Origin: Symbiodinium natans
Lineage: Eukaryota > Sar > Dinophyceae > Suessiales > Symbiodiniaceae
NCBI GenBank assembly: GCA_905221605.1
Contig: CAJNDS010002253.1
Coordinates: 23,501 to 87,500, forward strand
DNA: 64,000 nt
Reading direction: 5' to 3'
This document shows positions 63,423 to 64,000 of this stretch, piece after piece (position 1 is the stretch's first letter; the number at the start of each line of letters is the position of its first letter). The notes under the pieces are model-generated. The model was not told where the DNA came from, made no database searches, and saw only the letters and a list, made by a program, of their open reading frames with translations. A program made the translations under genes and the position numbers.

Positions 63423-64000
63423 AGAACCCGAAACCCTGAGCCCTAAACCCTAAACCCGCCCTAAGCCCTAAACCCTAGCCCTAAACCCTAAACCCTTTGA
63501 CTGCCTCTTGGGAATGAGAGGCCCTAAGAACCAATCTCTAAACACCGCACTTGAAGTTCGGACATCCGGCGGCCATCTGGGCGGTGCGGCGCTTTAGGGT
63601 TAAGGGTTTTCGGGTTCGGGCGTTTAGGGCTTTAGGGCTTTAGGGCTTTAGGGCTTTAGGGCTTAGGGCTGAAGGTTTAGGGTTTAGGGTTCGGCATGTT
63701 CGGTCCTGACTGCAATTTACCCAAGCACCGGTGTTCAGCGCCGGAGTCGATTGACCAAACATCGGTTCAACACCGGTCCAATTGACCGCAAATCGGTTCA
63801 ACACCGGTGTCGGTTGAACAAATTGGTTCAGCATCTAATTCTGCAAATAAACAAACACTTGAACTTGAACCCCTAAACTTAACCTAAACCCTCAACCCTC
63901 AACCCTAAACCCCAAACCCTAAACCCTGAACCCTAAACCCCAAACCCTAAACCCTAACCCATGAAGCCTCATGAGCCCCACCTGCCCTCGAGGTCCTTCC
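63423..64000. other. No gene seen; local ACCGGTG/TTGAACC repeats
   Basis: CCCTAAA variants, then a 120-base stretch with repeated CGGTTCAACACCGGT-like and ATTGACC motifs (63722-63830), then CCCTAAA variants to the end. Confidence 0.5.

Overview
The window looks like nuclear DNA of a dinoflagellate, most likely a Symbiodiniaceae or Suessiales relative. Four things point there. Plant/alveolate-type telomere heptamers (TTTAGGG on one strand, CCCTAAA on the other) are scattered as interstitial arrays every few hundred bases. Coding sequence is broken into short GC-rich exons whose introns use GC, GA or GT donors and AG acceptors. Many introns look like introner elements, with terminal inverted repeats and duplicated edges. 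The readable genes belong to families I associate with dinoflagellates: a WGR-WWE protein with a DVNP-like basic tail and a multi-pass membrane protein with a FLDxCCIHQ core. Apart from one retrotransposon, everything that reads as protein lies on the + strand, as expected of unidirectional dinoflagellate gene arrays.

Region 1-22.9 kb is mostly telomere-like arrays, microsatellites and small palindromic (MITE-like) repeats, with short + strand stretches that read as exons of unrecognised genes. The best is a cysteine-rich first exon at 19926. Region 22.9-53.2 kb carries exons of one membrane-protein family in the right order: 22899, 24130, then 39951 to 53105. The first two exons are separated from the rest by about 15.7 kb. 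That gap holds an intact Ty1/copia-class LTR retrotransposon on the - strand (25240-37268) and a separate four-exon gene (37905-39476, WGR-WWE plus basic DVNP-like module). Region 54.8-58.2 kb holds a multi-exon BTB-domain gene. Region 58.2-64 kb is again arrays, MITEs and isolated exon candidates.

The most notable object is the retrotransposon. It is 12,029 bp long, has two identical 154-bp LTRs, a possible GGGGG target duplication, a polypurine tract, and a primer site resembling the anticodon arm of tRNA-Met. One uninterrupted 3,701-codon ORF encodes, in order: CCCH zinc finger, atypical zinc knuckle, two aspartyl-protease-like motifs, a C5-cytosine-methyltransferase-like domain, integrase, a 2-oxoglutarate/Fe(II)-oxygenase-like domain, reverse transcriptase, RNase H, a hydrophobic segment and a proline-rich tail. 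DNMT-bearing retrotransposons have been reported from Symbiodinium. A possible DNA-methylation writer and a possible oxidative eraser in one polyprotein is the strongest candidate here for an undescribed system.

Limits: exon calls without a recognised family rest only on open frame, amino-acid texture and nearby AG or GT/GC/GA signals. No alignments or searches were run.
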